From Lichenicola cladoniae (lineage in GTDB: Bacteria > Pseudomonadota > Alphaproteobacteria > Acetobacterales > Acetobacteraceae), in assembly GCF_013201075.1 (NCBI RefSeq), contig NZ_CP053708.1, positions 3,539,501-3,603,500 of the forward strand: a stretch of DNA of 64,000 bases, read 5' to 3'. Position numbers and translations under genes: made by a program. Under the pieces are notes generated by a model. It did no database searches, was not told where the DNA came from, and saw only the letters and a list, made by a program, of their open reading frames with translations. Shown one piece after another: positions 25,355-34,497 of the stretch (position 1 is the stretch's first letter; each line of letters begins with the position of its first letter).

Positions 25355-27016
25355 TCAGGCCGCATCCCGCAGGTTGCGGCCACCGGTCATGTCCAGCGCG
25401 AGTGCCTCGGCAGCCCTGATCCCGTCCATGCCCGCCGTCATGATGCCACCGGCGTAACCGGCGCCCTCGCCGGCTGGATAGAGGCCGCCCGTGTTCAGGC
25501 TCTGCATGTCGGCGCCTCGGGAAATGCGCAGCGGCGACGAGGTGCGGGTTTCCACACCGGTCATGACGGCGTCCTCCATGTCGAAGCCACGGATCTGGCG
25601 GCCGAACTGCGGCAGCGCCTCGCGAATGGCAACGATCGCGTAGTCGGGCAGGCACGCCGCCATGTCGGTCGGGGTAACACCCGGCGTGTAGGACGGCACC
25701 ACGCTGCCGAGTTCGGTGGAGGCGCGGCCGGCAAGCAAATCGCCGACCCGCTGGACGGGTGCCCGATAGTCGCCGCCGCCGGCCTGGTAGGCCATGCTCT
25801 CCCAGTGGCGCTGGAACTCCATGCCTGCGAGCACATCGTCGCCGTAGGGCGTGTAGTCGGCCGGGGTGAGGCCGACGACGATGCCGGCATTGGCGTTCCG
25901 TTCGGCGCGGGAATACTGGCTCATGCCGTTGGTGACGACACGGCCCGGCTCCGACGTGGCGGCAACCACGGTGCCACCGGGACACATGCAGAAGCTGTAG
26001 ACGCCGCGGCCGTTGGCGGCGTGGTGCACGAGCTTGTAGTCGGCGGCGCCGAGTAGCGGGTGGCCGGCATTCTCGCCGAAGCGGGCCCGGTCGATCAGCG
26101 ATTGCGGATGCTCGATCCGGACGCCGATCGAGATCGGCTTGGCCAGCATCGATACGCCTGCCTGGTACAGGGCGGCGAAACTGTCGCGGGCGCTATGACC
26201 GACCGCCAGCACGACATGGGTCGCGGCGATGCTGCTGCCGTCGGCAAGGGTGACGCCCTCGATTCGACGCCGGCCGTTGGTGCCGAACCCGACTTCGAAC
26301 GACGTCACGCGGCTCTGGAACCGGTATTCGCCTCCCAGCCGTTCGATCTGAGCCCGGATGCTCTCGACCATGGTGACCAGCCGGAACGTTCCGACATGCG
26401 GCTTGGAGACAGTAAGGATCTCCTCCGGCGCACCGGCGCGGACGAACTCGTGCAGCACCTTGCGGCCGTAATGCTGGCGGTCGGCGACCTGGCTGTAGAG
26501 CTTGCCGTCGGAGAAGGTGCCGGCGCCGCCCTCGCCGAACTGCACGTTGCTCTCGGGAGTGAGTTCGGACCGGCGCCACAGCGCGAAGGTATCGACGGTG
26601 CGCTCGCGCACCACGCGGCCGCGCTCGAGAATGATCGGGCGCAGGCCCATCTGCGCCAGGATCAGCCCGGCGAGCAGGCCGCACGGTCCCGCACCGATCA
26701 CCAGCGGGCGGGCATAGTCCGGCCGCGACGCCATGGCAGGTCCGTCGTCGGTCACGAAGCGATAGGACATGTCGGGCGTTGGCTGCACATGGCTGTCGGC
26801 GAGGTGGCGCGCCAGTACCGCCGGCTCGTCGCGCAGGCTGACATCGAGCGTGTAGACGAGGCTGACCGCCATCCGCTTGCGGGCGTCGTAGCCGCGCCGG
26901 AACACCGTATGCGCGAGCACGTCAGTAACCGGCACGCCGAGGCGCGTGGCGATCGCGGGTGCCACCGCCTCGGGACCATGATCGAGCGGCAGCTTGAAGT
27001 CGGTCAGTCGAAGCAT
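25355..27016 (-). CDS. NAD(P)/FAD-dependent oxidoreductase, COG2509-like
   Basis: 553 residues from ATG 27016 (MLRLTDFKLPLDHGPEAV). An N-terminal ~90-residue region (DVLAHTVFRRGYDARKR) precedes the dinucleotide fold 'PLVIGAGPCGLLAGLILAQMG'. Further on are 'FGEGGAGTFSDGKLYSQV', 'ADYKLVHHAANGRGVYSFCMCPGG' and the C-terminal FAD contact 'GLYPAGEGAGYAGGIMTAGMDGIRAAEAL'. This matches the widespread uncharacterised FAD-dependent dehydrogenase family COG2509. The substrate is unknown. It diverges from the CDF exporter gene across 113 bp. Confidence 0.88.
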   Translation of the reverse strand: MLRLTDFKLPLDHGPEAVAPAIATRLGVPVTDVLAHTVFRRGYDARKRMAVSLVYTLDVSLRDEPAVLARHLADSHVQPTPDMSYRFVTDDGPAMASRPDYARPLVIGAGPCGLLAGLILAQMGLRPIILERGRVVRERTVDTFALWRRSELTPESNVQFGEGGAGTFSDGKLYSQVADRQHYGRKVLHEFVRAGAPEEILTVSKPHVGTFRLVTMVESIRAQIERLGGEYRFQSRVTSFEVGFGTNGRRRIEGVTLADGSSIAATHVVLAVGHSARDSFAALYQAGVSMLAKPISIGVRIEHPQSLIDRARFGENAGHPLLGAADYKLVHHAANGRGVYSFCMCPGGTVVAATSEPGRVVTNGMSQYSRAERNANAGIVVGLTPADYTPYGDDVLAGMEFQRHWESMAYQAGGGDYRAPVQRVGDLLAGRASTELGSVVPSYTPGVTPTDMAACLPDYAIVAIREALPQFGRQIRGFDMEDAVMTGVETRTSSPLRISRGADMQSLNTGGLYPAGEGAGYAGGIMTAGMDGIRAAEALALDMTGGRNLRDAA

Positions 27017-27129
27017 GGTAAACCTGGGTTCATGGCTCCCGGACGGGTCGCAGATGATTGGTGCTCGATATCGCCCCAGCATCGTGCATACGCAAGCTTG
27101 GGACAGGATAATCGGAATGGACGCCTCGA

Positions 27130-28107
27130 ATGGATGATCACGCGCACGACCATGACCATCCGCACGATCATGGCCATGCCGGCCATAACCACGCCGGGCA
27201 CGGGGGTCATGGCGGGCACGTCCATGCCCCGGCGAGCTTCGGAGCCGCGTTCGCGATCGGGATCACGCTGAACCTCGCCTATGTCGCCGGCGAGGCAATC
27301 TATGGCGTGCTGGCCGGTTCGCTCGCCCTGCTGGCGGATGCCGGCCACAATCTGGGCGACGTTCTGGGACTGGCCGCTGCCTGGCTGGCGGCCGGGCTGG
27401 GGCGGAGGCTGCCCAGCTCGCGCTTCACCTACGGGCTGCGGCGTTCCTCGATTCTTTCGGCGCTGTTCAACGCAGTCGTGTTGCTGGTGGTCACCGGCGG
27501 CGTGGCCTGGGAGGCCATCCGCCGGCTGCTGCATCCAGAACCGGTCGCCGGTACCATCGTAATGATTGTCGCCGGGGTCGGCATCCTGGTGAACGGCAGC
27601 ACCGCGCTGCTGTTCATGTCCGGCGCCAAGAGCGACCTCAACCTCCGGGCGGCGTTCCTGCACATGGCCTCGGACGCCGCCACCGCGGCGGCGGTCGTGG
27701 TCGCCGGCCTGCTGATCATGATGACCGGCTGGCTGCGGATCGATCCGGTGGTCAGCCTGCTGGTGGGGCTGGTGATCGTCATAGGCACCTGGTCGCTGCT
27801 GCGGCAGTCGCTGGACCTGGCGCTGGACGCGGTGCCGCCCGGCATCGATCCGGCGGAGGTGATGCGGTACCTGCGGGCGCTCCCCGGCGTATCCGAGGTC
27901 CATGACCTGCATATCTGGGGCATGAGCACCACCGAGACCGCGCTCACGGCGCATCTGGTACGCCCCGGCCTGCCGCCCGACGACGCCCTGCTGCACGATG
28001 CCGCCGCGATGCTGGCCCGCAAGTACGGGATCGGCCACGCGACCTTCCAGGTGGAGAGCGGCGAGGACGGACATGGCTGCGCCCTGGCACCCGCAAGCGT
28101 GGTCTAG
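27130..28107 (+). CDS. Cation diffusion facilitator (zinc/cobalt/cadmium exporter)
   Basis: 325 residues. The N-terminal ~32 residues are a histidine-rich metal-binding loop (DDHAHDHDHPHDHGHAGHNHAGHG). Six membrane helices follow, with the transport-site HxxxD pairs at H73/D77 (AGHNLGD) and H180/D184 (LHMASDA). The cytoplasmic C-terminal domain includes 'VHDLHIWGMSTTETALTAHL'. This is the CzcD/ZitB subfamily, exporting Zn2+ and related ions by proton antiport. The purine permease starts 2 bp after its stop, so the two are likely cotranscribed. Confidence 0.93.
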   Translation: MDDHAHDHDHPHDHGHAGHNHAGHGGHGGHVHAPASFGAAFAIGITLNLAYVAGEAIYGVLAGSLALLADAGHNLGDVLGLAAAWLAAGLGRRLPSSRFTYGLRRSSILSALFNAVVLLVVTGGVAWEAIRRLLHPEPVAGTIVMIVAGVGILVNGSTALLFMSGAKSDLNLRAAFLHMASDAATAAAVVVAGLLIMMTGWLRIDPVVSLLVGLVIVIGTWSLLRQSLDLALDAVPPGIDPAEVMRYLRALPGVSEVHDLHIWGMSTTETALTAHLVRPGLPPDDALLHDAAAMLARKYGIGHATFQVESGEDGHGCALAPASVV

Positions 28108-28109
28108 CC

Positions 28110-29537
28110 TTGCAGGCGCCGATCGCGGAGGAGCTGGTCACGGACGGGTCGGCCGGGAACCATGCCGTGCGGCTGGTGAAGCGTCCGGACGATGCGGTGC
28201 CGGCCTGGCAGGCCGCGATCCTCGGCCTGCAGCATGCGTTGTCGATGGATGTGTACGTGGTGCCGTTCCTGATCGGGACCGCACTCGGGCTGACGGCCGC
28301 GCAACTGGCGACGCTGATCGCCGCCGGGTTCCTGGCGGCCGGGCTGGCCAGCCTGATCCAGTCGCAGCTGTGCCTGCGCATGCCGGTGATGCAGGGTCCG
28401 TCGTATGTGCCGATCGGCGCGGTGATCGCGATCGCATCGGCATCGGGCGGCGGCATGACCGGCCTTGGCACGGCGTTCGCGGCACTCATCCCGGGCGCGA
28501 TCCTGGTGGCGCTGCTGGGCTGGCCGCTGCGGCTGTTCCACCACGTGATCCGGCGCCTGGTGCCGCCGCTGGTCGGCGGGGCGATCATCGTGGTGGTCGG
28601 GATCACGCTGATGCCGATCGGCATCCGGGCCGACGTGCTGTCCGGCGATCTGGCAACCGTGCAGGGCAACATCCTGCTGGCCACGGTCTCGGCCGGGCTG
28701 CTGGTCGCCACGAGCTTGATCGGAACCGCGCTGGGACCGCGCGGCATGGCGTTGCGCACTGGCTCGGTGTTGCTGGCATTGCTGGGCGGCAGCCTGGTGG
28801 CCTGGTGGATGGGCCGGCTCGACCTGTCTCCGGTCGCGGCGGCACCGTGGCTGCAGCGCCCGCATCTGGCGATGCTGGATTTCCCGCTGCGGTTTTCGGG
28901 CAGTGCCGTCGTGGCGATGCTGCTGGTCTATGCCGTGGTGCTGGCGGAAACCACCGGCACCTGGCTGGTGGTGTCGGCGGTGACATCGACCCGGTTCGAG
29001 CGGCGCCATGCCGATCGCGGCGCATTCGGCGAAGGGCTCGGCTGCCTGGTCTCGGCGCTGCTCGGAAGCGTGCCGGTGACCGGCTATTCGGCCAATGGCG
29101 GCGTGATCGCATTGACCGGGATCGCCAGCCGGAGCGTATTCCTGGCGGCGGCCGTGTTCCTGATGGCGTTCGGGCTGTGCGGCAAGCTGGCAGTGCTGAT
29201 CGCCTGCGTGCCGGCGCCGGTGATCGGCGGCATGTTCGGCGTGCTGTGCGTAGTGATCCTGATGAGCGGGCTGCGCATCCTGGCGCAAGCCGGGTTCGAC
29301 GAGCGCGCCACCATGGTGGCCGGCCTGCCGGTGCTGCTCGGCCTGTCCGCGACGCTGCTGCCGCCGGCGCTGCTCGCCTCCTGGCCGCCGCTGGCCCGCG
29401 AGCTGTTCGGCTCGGCGACCGCGGTCGGGGCGGGATCGGCAATCCTGCTCAACCTGATCCTGCCCGGCGCGAAACCTTACCGGGCCGCTCCACCAGCGGT
29501 CCAGACCGAAGAAATGTTGGGCCGGGACGCGGTGTAG
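28110..29537 (+). CDS. NCS2-family purine/xanthine permease
   Basis: 475 residues, probably from a TTG at 28110, two bases after the CDF stop. Twelve to fourteen hydrophobic segments are visible. Family marks are 'LGLQHALSMDVYVVPFLIG', the substrate region 'MQGPSYVPIG', the signature 'VPPLVGGAIIVVVGITLMPIG', and 'TGYSANGGVIALTGIASR'. NCS2 carriers are H+-coupled nucleobase symporters. The convergent neighbour is guanine deaminase and the two 3' ends overlap by 61 bp, so the likely substrate is guanine, hypoxanthine or xanthine. That substrate call is inference. Confidence 0.9.
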   Translation: MQAPIAEELVTDGSAGNHAVRLVKRPDDAVPAWQAAILGLQHALSMDVYVVPFLIGTALGLTAAQLATLIAAGFLAAGLASLIQSQLCLRMPVMQGPSYVPIGAVIAIASASGGGMTGLGTAFAALIPGAILVALLGWPLRLFHHVIRRLVPPLVGGAIIVVVGITLMPIGIRADVLSGDLATVQGNILLATVSAGLLVATSLIGTALGPRGMALRTGSVLLALLGGSLVAWWMGRLDLSPVAAAPWLQRPHLAMLDFPLRFSGSAVVAMLLVYAVVLAETTGTWLVVSAVTSTRFERRHADRGAFGEGLGCLVSALLGSVPVTGYSANGGVIALTGIASRSVFLAAAVFLMAFGLCGKLAVLIACVPAPVIGGMFGVLCVVILMSGLRILAQAGFDERATMVAGLPVLLGLSATLLPPALLASWPPLARELFGSATAVGAGSAILLNLILPGAKPYRAAPPAVQTEEMLGRDAV

Positions 29538-30844
29538 AGCAGCGTCGCCAGCAGGTCGTCCTCGCTCTCGCCGCCCCATAGCCTGATGGTGCCGCCGGGT
29601 GCGGCCGGATCGATCAACATGGCATCGAACAGGCAGCCCGGCTCGAACCGGCCGACGGGCAAGGCCAGCACATCAGCCCCGCCGGCGGTCGCCAAGTGGA
29701 ACGCGGCGCGTATGTCGATGCGTGAGCCGGGCCGGCCGCGCATCTCCGGCGACACCTTGGGGTCGACCCCGGTCTCCAGCATGCGCGACGCGGCCACTGC
29801 CATACGGACCGTGTCGAACATCGAGGCGCTCGGACCACCCGATATGTCGGTGCCCAGCCCGGCCCGCACGCCGCGCTGCATCGCCGCGCGCAACGGAAAC
29901 ACCGCGCCGGCGAAATAGGCGTTGGAGAGCGGGCAGTGCGCGACACCCGAGCCCCGGAGGGCCACGCGGTCCATGTCGGCTTCCGACAGGAAATTGGCAT
30001 GTGCGAGCACCGTGCGTCGGGTCAGCAGGCCGAAGCCGTCCAGCACCTCGGCATCGCTGCGGCCGAACCGGTCGAGCACATGGCGGTGCGCCCAGTCGCT
30101 TTCGGAACAATGCGTCTGCACATGGCAATGCCCGGCGCGGGCGATGTCGCCGAGCCCCTGCAGCAGACGGTCGGTGCAGGCCGGCACGAAGCGTGGCGTC
30201 ACCACCGGCTGCACCAGGCCGTCATTGCCGGGCAGCGTGCGGATCTCCTCGATCAGGGACCGGGTTCCATGCAGACCGGCATCGGCATCGCTGTCGCGAT
30301 AGGAGATCGGGCAGAGATCGGGATGGTCCATGGCGACCTTGCCGACCAGTGCCCGCTGGCGCCTCGCAACGCAGAGCTCGGCAAGCAGCCTCGTGGCCGG
30401 ACCGTGGATGGTGCCGAAATAGACCGCAGTGGTGGTCCCGCCGGCGAGCAGGTCGTCGACCAGCGCACCGTACGCATGCCGGGCGAAGGCGAGATCGGCG
30501 TAACGCGCTTCCAGCGGGAAGGTGTAGCGCTGCAGCCAGTCTTGCAGCGGGATGTCCAGCGCCTGCCCGAGCTGTGGATATTGCGGCGCATGGACGTGCA
30601 GGTCGACGAACCCCGGCAGCACGAAGCCATCCACGCGGGTCAGCGATCCGGACCGCGATGCAGACTCGACGCGTGCGGCATAGCCCGGATCGGCCGTCCC
30701 GGTGACCGACACAATGCGGCCATCCAGGTCGATCTCGATCAGCGCCGAAGCCAGCAGCGGCGCGGCATCCGGATCGGGCGCGTGAAAGAACGACCCGAGC
30801 ACGGACCTGCCCCTGAGGTCGGCCGTCGGCTGGGCTCGTGGCAT
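29477..30844 (-). CDS. guaD: Guanine deaminase
   Basis: 455 residues from ATG 30844 with GGAGG five bases upstream. An amidohydrolase-fold enzyme converting guanine to xanthine and ammonia. Metal-site and family motifs: PGFVDLHVHAPQYPQLG, 'HCHVQTHCSESDWAHRHVLDRFG', 'TVLAHANFLSEADMDRVALRGSGVAHCPLSN', and 'GLGTDISGGPSASMFDTVR'. The 3' end overlaps the convergent purine permease gene by 61 bp, and together they form a purine-salvage locus. No xanthine dehydrogenase gene is in the window. Confidence 0.94.
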   Translation of the reverse strand: MPRAQPTADLRGRSVLGSFFHAPDPDAAPLLASALIEIDLDGRIVSVTGTADPGYAARVESASRSGSLTRVDGFVLPGFVDLHVHAPQYPQLGQALDIPLQDWLQRYTFPLEARYADLAFARHAYGALVDDLLAGGTTTAVYFGTIHGPATRLLAELCVARRQRALVGKVAMDHPDLCPISYRDSDADAGLHGTRSLIEEIRTLPGNDGLVQPVVTPRFVPACTDRLLQGLGDIARAGHCHVQTHCSESDWAHRHVLDRFGRSDAEVLDGFGLLTRRTVLAHANFLSEADMDRVALRGSGVAHCPLSNAYFAGAVFPLRAAMQRGVRAGLGTDISGGPSASMFDTVRMAVAASRMLETGVDPKVSPEMRGRPGSRIDIRAAFHLATAGGADVLALPVGRFEPGCLFDAMLIDPAAPGGTIRLWGGESEDDLLATLLYTASRPNISSVWTAGGAAR

Positions 30845-30897
30845 CCGCACCTCCGCCCCGCGACCGGAGCAGATTGCTCATACCGAAACCGGCTGTC

Positions 30898-32028
30898 TCA
30901 GAACAGGACGAGCTGTGCACTCTCCTTCTGTCGCAGGCCTGCCGCAGGAACCTGGGCGGGAGGTGTGAAATGATCGGTGCTGAGGGCGGCGCCGGTGGTT
31001 AGCCCGTGCAGCCTGGCCGCCCGCCTGAACCGCTGAGCCAGAAGGTCCGCGTAGGGCCCCTGCCCCGAGAAGCGCTGGCCGAAGCGGATATCGTTCAGCT
31101 TTCCCTCGCGTGTCTCCCGGATCAGGTTGAGCACGTGTTTCGCGCGCTGCGGATAATGCTGCTGCAGCCAGGTCTCGAACATCTGTCGGAGCTCGAGCGG
31201 AAGCCGCAGCAGCGTGTAGTTGGCGTCACACGCGCCGGCGGCGGCGGACGCGGCCAGAATGCGCTCGAGTTCGGCATCGTTCAGCCCGGGGATCATCGGC
31301 GCAGCCAGCACGCCGGCGGGCACACCGGCTTCGGCAAGCCGCGAGATGGTCGCCAGCCGGCGCTCGGGCGTGGCGGCGCGGGGTTCCATCCGGCGTGCCA
31401 GCGCCGGGTCGAGCGTGGTGACAGACAGCCAGACCCGCACCAGCCCGCGCGCGGCCATCCGTTCGAGAATATCGAGATCGCGTACCACCCCGGCCGACTT
31501 GGTGACGATGCTGACCGGATGGCCGAACCGTTCCAGGACTTCGAGCACCTGGCGGGTCAGGCTCAGGGTGCGATCGACCGGCTGGTAGGGGTCGGTATTC
31601 GAACCCAGCGCCACGGTCCGGGGGACGTAGCCGGGCTTGCTCAGCTCGCGTTCCAGCAGCCGGGCGATCTCGGGTTTGAAAGTCAGCCTGGTCTCGAAAT
31701 CGAGCCCGGGCGAATAGCCGAGATACGCGTGGCTGGGCCGGGCGTAGCAATAGACGCAGCCATGCTCGCAGCCGCGATAGGGATTGATCGACCGGTCGAA
31801 ACCGAGGTCGGGGCTGTCGTTCCAGGACAAGGCGGACCGGCTTCGATCCGGCGTGAGAGTGGTGGAGACCGGCGGCGGAGCCTGCTGTTCCTCGATAATG
31901 GTGGACCAGCCATCGTCGAACGGTTCGGACCCGAGCCGGTCGAACCGGTTCCCCACATTGCCCGACACGCCGCGACCCTTGCGTATCGCAGGCGCCGATC
32001 CGGCCGTATCGCTCAGTTGTTGCAACAT
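30898..32028 (-). CDS. PA0069-family radical SAM protein (SplB-like)
   Basis: 376 residues from ATG 32028 (MLQQLSDTAGS) with GAGGAGAGC upstream. The radical SAM CxxxCxxC is in 'GCEHGCVYCYARPSHAYLG'. Other family marks are 'LSWNDSPDLGFDRSINPYRGC', 'VALGSNTDPYQPVDRTLSLTR' and 'SIVTKSAGVVRDLDIL'. These proteins are related to spore photoproduct lyase and are suspected to act in nucleic-acid repair, though the reaction is not established. A GTTC-N7-GTTC site 66-80 bp upstream suggests LexA control. Confidence 0.92.
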   Translation of the reverse strand: MLQQLSDTAGSAPAIRKGRGVSGNVGNRFDRLGSEPFDDGWSTIIEEQQAPPPVSTTLTPDRSRSALSWNDSPDLGFDRSINPYRGCEHGCVYCYARPSHAYLGYSPGLDFETRLTFKPEIARLLERELSKPGYVPRTVALGSNTDPYQPVDRTLSLTRQVLEVLERFGHPVSIVTKSAGVVRDLDILERMAARGLVRVWLSVTTLDPALARRMEPRAATPERRLATISRLAEAGVPAGVLAAPMIPGLNDAELERILAASAAAGACDANYTLLRLPLELRQMFETWLQQHYPQRAKHVLNLIRETREGKLNDIRFGQRFSGQGPYADLLAQRFRRAARLHGLTTGAALSTDHFTPPAQVPAAGLRQKESAQLVLF

Positions 32029-32093
32029 ATTGCGCTCTCCTCGACGGGACGCCCATGACACCGGAGTGTCCTGCCGTTCGCCTCCGGACACAA

Positions 32094-32108
32094 GAACAAA
32101 ATGGGAAC
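32094..32108 (-). promoter_or_regulatory. Candidate LexA (SOS) operator
   Basis: On the minus strand the sequence is GTTCCCATTTTGTTC, an exact match to the alphaproteobacterial LexA consensus GTTC-N7-GTTC with an AT-rich spacer. It lies 66-80 bp upstream of the start codon of the radical SAM gene, within the range expected for an operator. Confidence 0.6.
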
Positions 32109-32291
32109 AAAGCCGCATGGGTCAAGCCTGGCGGTCGCATGGGCGTGCAATGCCGGCACAAAGACCGGTTACGGACGGCGCTCCCGGTCGGAACAGCTAT
32201 AATTCGGGCGAAAGACACAATAGAAACAAGGACGACCTGGGCCAGAACGGCGCATGATGAAGACGGAAATCCCTGAGATGCGCGCGACACC

Positions 32292-34472
32292 ATGTCATTG
32301 ATCGCAATACTCGACGATCGTCTCACGAATAGGAACATCTACGCGCGCCTTGCTGCTGCTCTGGAGACCAATATCGAGGTGGTTACCTTCGATGACCCTC
32401 TGGTAGCGCTTGATCATCTGCAAACGGTGCAGCCCGACCTTGTCGTGACCGATTTCAAGATGCCGCATCTGGACGGCGCGGAGTTCACCAGGCGGTTCCG
32501 TTCCTGCCCCGGTTGCGCCGACATCCCGGTGGTCGTCATCACCGCCTACGATGACCGGTCGTTTCGCCTGCAGGCGCTCGAAGCGGGTGCCACCGACTTT
32601 CTGCAGAGCCCGGTGGACCATGCCGAGTTCATTACGCGCGGCCGCAACCTGCTCCGCATGCATCGGCAGCACCGCATCATCGAGACCCGTGCACGCGATC
32701 TAGAGCTGGAACTGAAGAACAGCGAGCTCTCGCACCAGAAACTGATGCGTGACAGCAGGGAAGCCCTTGCCCAGGTCATCGATACGGTGCCGGCCTTCAT
32801 CAGCGCGGCCGATCGGGACGGCCATATCGTGTTCATCAACGCGTCGCAGTCGGAACTGACCGACCACGGTGCACCCGATCGGCGCGTGCCTGACCAGTAC
32901 GCGGACCAGCCTGAAAGGCTCGGGTCCGGAGCCGTGTCGTTCGGCAATGACTACCAGCAACGCAGCCGGTCGCTGGATCTGCTTGTGTTCAAGAGTGGCA
33001 AGCCGTTGCAGGCCTTCGAACAGGAAGTCACCGACCAGCAGGGTCGGCGCCGGATCCTGCTCACCACGAAATCGCCGCTGCGGGACGGTTCCGGCGACAT
33101 CGGCAGCGTGCTGACCACCTCGCTCGATATCACCGAACGCAAGCGCGCCGAGCAGCACCTGCAGCATGTGGCCAGCCACGACCCGCTGACCGACCTGCCC
33201 AATCGGGCGCTGCTGCGCGAACGCCTGCAGCACAGGCTGTCGCGCGGCGGACGGGCCGAACGACTGATCGCGCTGCACTACCTGGACCTCGACCGGTTCA
33301 AGGAGGTCAACGACCAGATGGGCCATCATCTCGGCGACATCCTGCTGAAGACCGTCTCGGCCCACCTGATTGCCTGCGCCGGCAAGCAGGACACCGTGGC
33401 GCGCATCGGCGGCGACGAGTTCGCGATCCTGCAGACCCAGATCGACCACCCGGACCAGGCGGCCGAACTGGCGGCGCGGATCATCGCGCGGATCAGCCAG
33501 CCCTCGATGCAGAACGGCCAGGAGATCACGATCAGCGGCAGCATCGGCATCACCATCTTCCCGACCGACGGCACCGACACCGAGGAACTGATTCGCAACG
33601 CCGATCTGGCGATGTACCAGGCCAAGGCCGAGGGGCGGAACAGCTACCGCTTCTTCGTCACCGACATGAACGAGCGCATCAGCCGGATCCAGCGGATACG
33701 CCGGGAACTGCGCCAGGCGTTGCGCTCGAACGAGTTCGTGCTGCACTACCAGCCGCAGATGAACCTGCTGACCGGGCGCATCGCCGGGGTCGAGGCGCTG
33801 TTGCGCTGGAACCATCCGGTCGACGGGCTGCTGGCGCCCGGCGATTTCCTGGTCATCGCCGAACAGGGTGGCCTCGGTGGAGAGATCGACGACTGGGTGC
33901 TGCGGCGCGCCTGCCTCGATGCGATGATCTGGCAGAAGAACGGCCTGCAGCCGATCGCGGTCGGGGTGAACCTGTCACCCGTCCGGATTGGCACCCTGCG
34001 GACGCAGGAGTTGATCACCACCGTCCTGCACGAGACGGGCCTGGACCCGTCGTTGCTAGAGCTGGAGCTGACCGAACACGAGTTGGTGGACGATCTCGAC
34101 GCGGCGGCCCGGGTCCTGAACCAGATGCGCCTGCTCGGCGTCCGCCTCGCGATCGACGATTTCGGAACCGGCTACTCGTCGCTGAACTATGTGAGGAGCT
34201 TTCCGGTGAACCGCCTGAAGATAGACCAGTCCTTCATCAGGAACCTGCGCACCGACGTCAACGACGCGGCGATCGTCCGGAACATCATCAGCCTGGCGCA
34301 CGACCTGAACATCACCGTGGTGGCCGAGGGCGTCGAGACCGTCGAACAGCTCACCCACTTGGCCGGCGAAGGCTGCGACGAGATCCAGGGTTTCTATTTC
34401 AGCCGGCCACTGCCGACCGACGCGCTGCAAGCCATGCTCCGGCGCGAGCTCGCGTCTACCCATCTTGGCTGA
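32292..34472 (+). CDS. REC-PAS-GGDEF-EAL response regulator, DSF-locus output
   Basis: 726 residues. A receiver domain (~1-125) has phosphoacceptor D54 (VVTDFKMPHLDG). A coiled linker and a PAS domain (~155-285) follow, then GGDEF (intact motif at 373-377) and EAL (intact motif at 501-503, with LAIDDFGTGYSSL and VVAEGVET). It can in principle both make and break c-di-GMP; the RxxD inhibitory site is not conserved (residue 364 is Gly). It is followed 11 bp later by an RpfC-type sensor kinase and convergent rpfF, so it likely replaces RpfG as the phosphorylation-controlled output. The ribosome site is weak (GAGATG, 14 bases upstream). Confidence 0.93.
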   Translation: MSLIAILDDRLTNRNIYARLAAALETNIEVVTFDDPLVALDHLQTVQPDLVVTDFKMPHLDGAEFTRRFRSCPGCADIPVVVITAYDDRSFRLQALEAGATDFLQSPVDHAEFITRGRNLLRMHRQHRIIETRARDLELELKNSELSHQKLMRDSREALAQVIDTVPAFISAADRDGHIVFINASQSELTDHGAPDRRVPDQYADQPERLGSGAVSFGNDYQQRSRSLDLLVFKSGKPLQAFEQEVTDQQGRRRILLTTKSPLRDGSGDIGSVLTTSLDITERKRAEQHLQHVASHDPLTDLPNRALLRERLQHRLSRGGRAERLIALHYLDLDRFKEVNDQMGHHLGDILLKTVSAHLIACAGKQDTVARIGGDEFAILQTQIDHPDQAAELAARIIARISQPSMQNGQEITISGSIGITIFPTDGTDTEELIRNADLAMYQAKAEGRNSYRFFVTDMNERISRIQRIRRELRQALRSNEFVLHYQPQMNLLTGRIAGVEALLRWNHPVDGLLAPGDFLVIAEQGGLGGEIDDWVLRRACLDAMIWQKNGLQPIAVGVNLSPVRIGTLRTQELITTVLHETGLDPSLLELELTEHELVDDLDAAARVLNQMRLLGVRLAIDDFGTGYSSLNYVRSFPVNRLKIDQSFIRNLRTDVNDAAIVRNIISLAHDLNITVVAEGVETVEQLTHLAGEGCDEIQGFYFSRPLPTDALQAMLRRELASTHLG

Positions 34473-34497
34473 GGCCGGCCGTCTTGGCTGAGGCCGG
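34463..34497. repeat. 19-bp-period tandem duplication at the junction of the two signalling genes
   Basis: TCTTGGCTGAGGCCGG occurs at 34463-34478 and 34482-34497. The first copy contains the TGA stop of the GGDEF-EAL gene; the second contains the TTG start used for the kinase. One copy alone would place stop and start in overlap, so the duplication may have uncoupled them. Confidence 0.85.
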
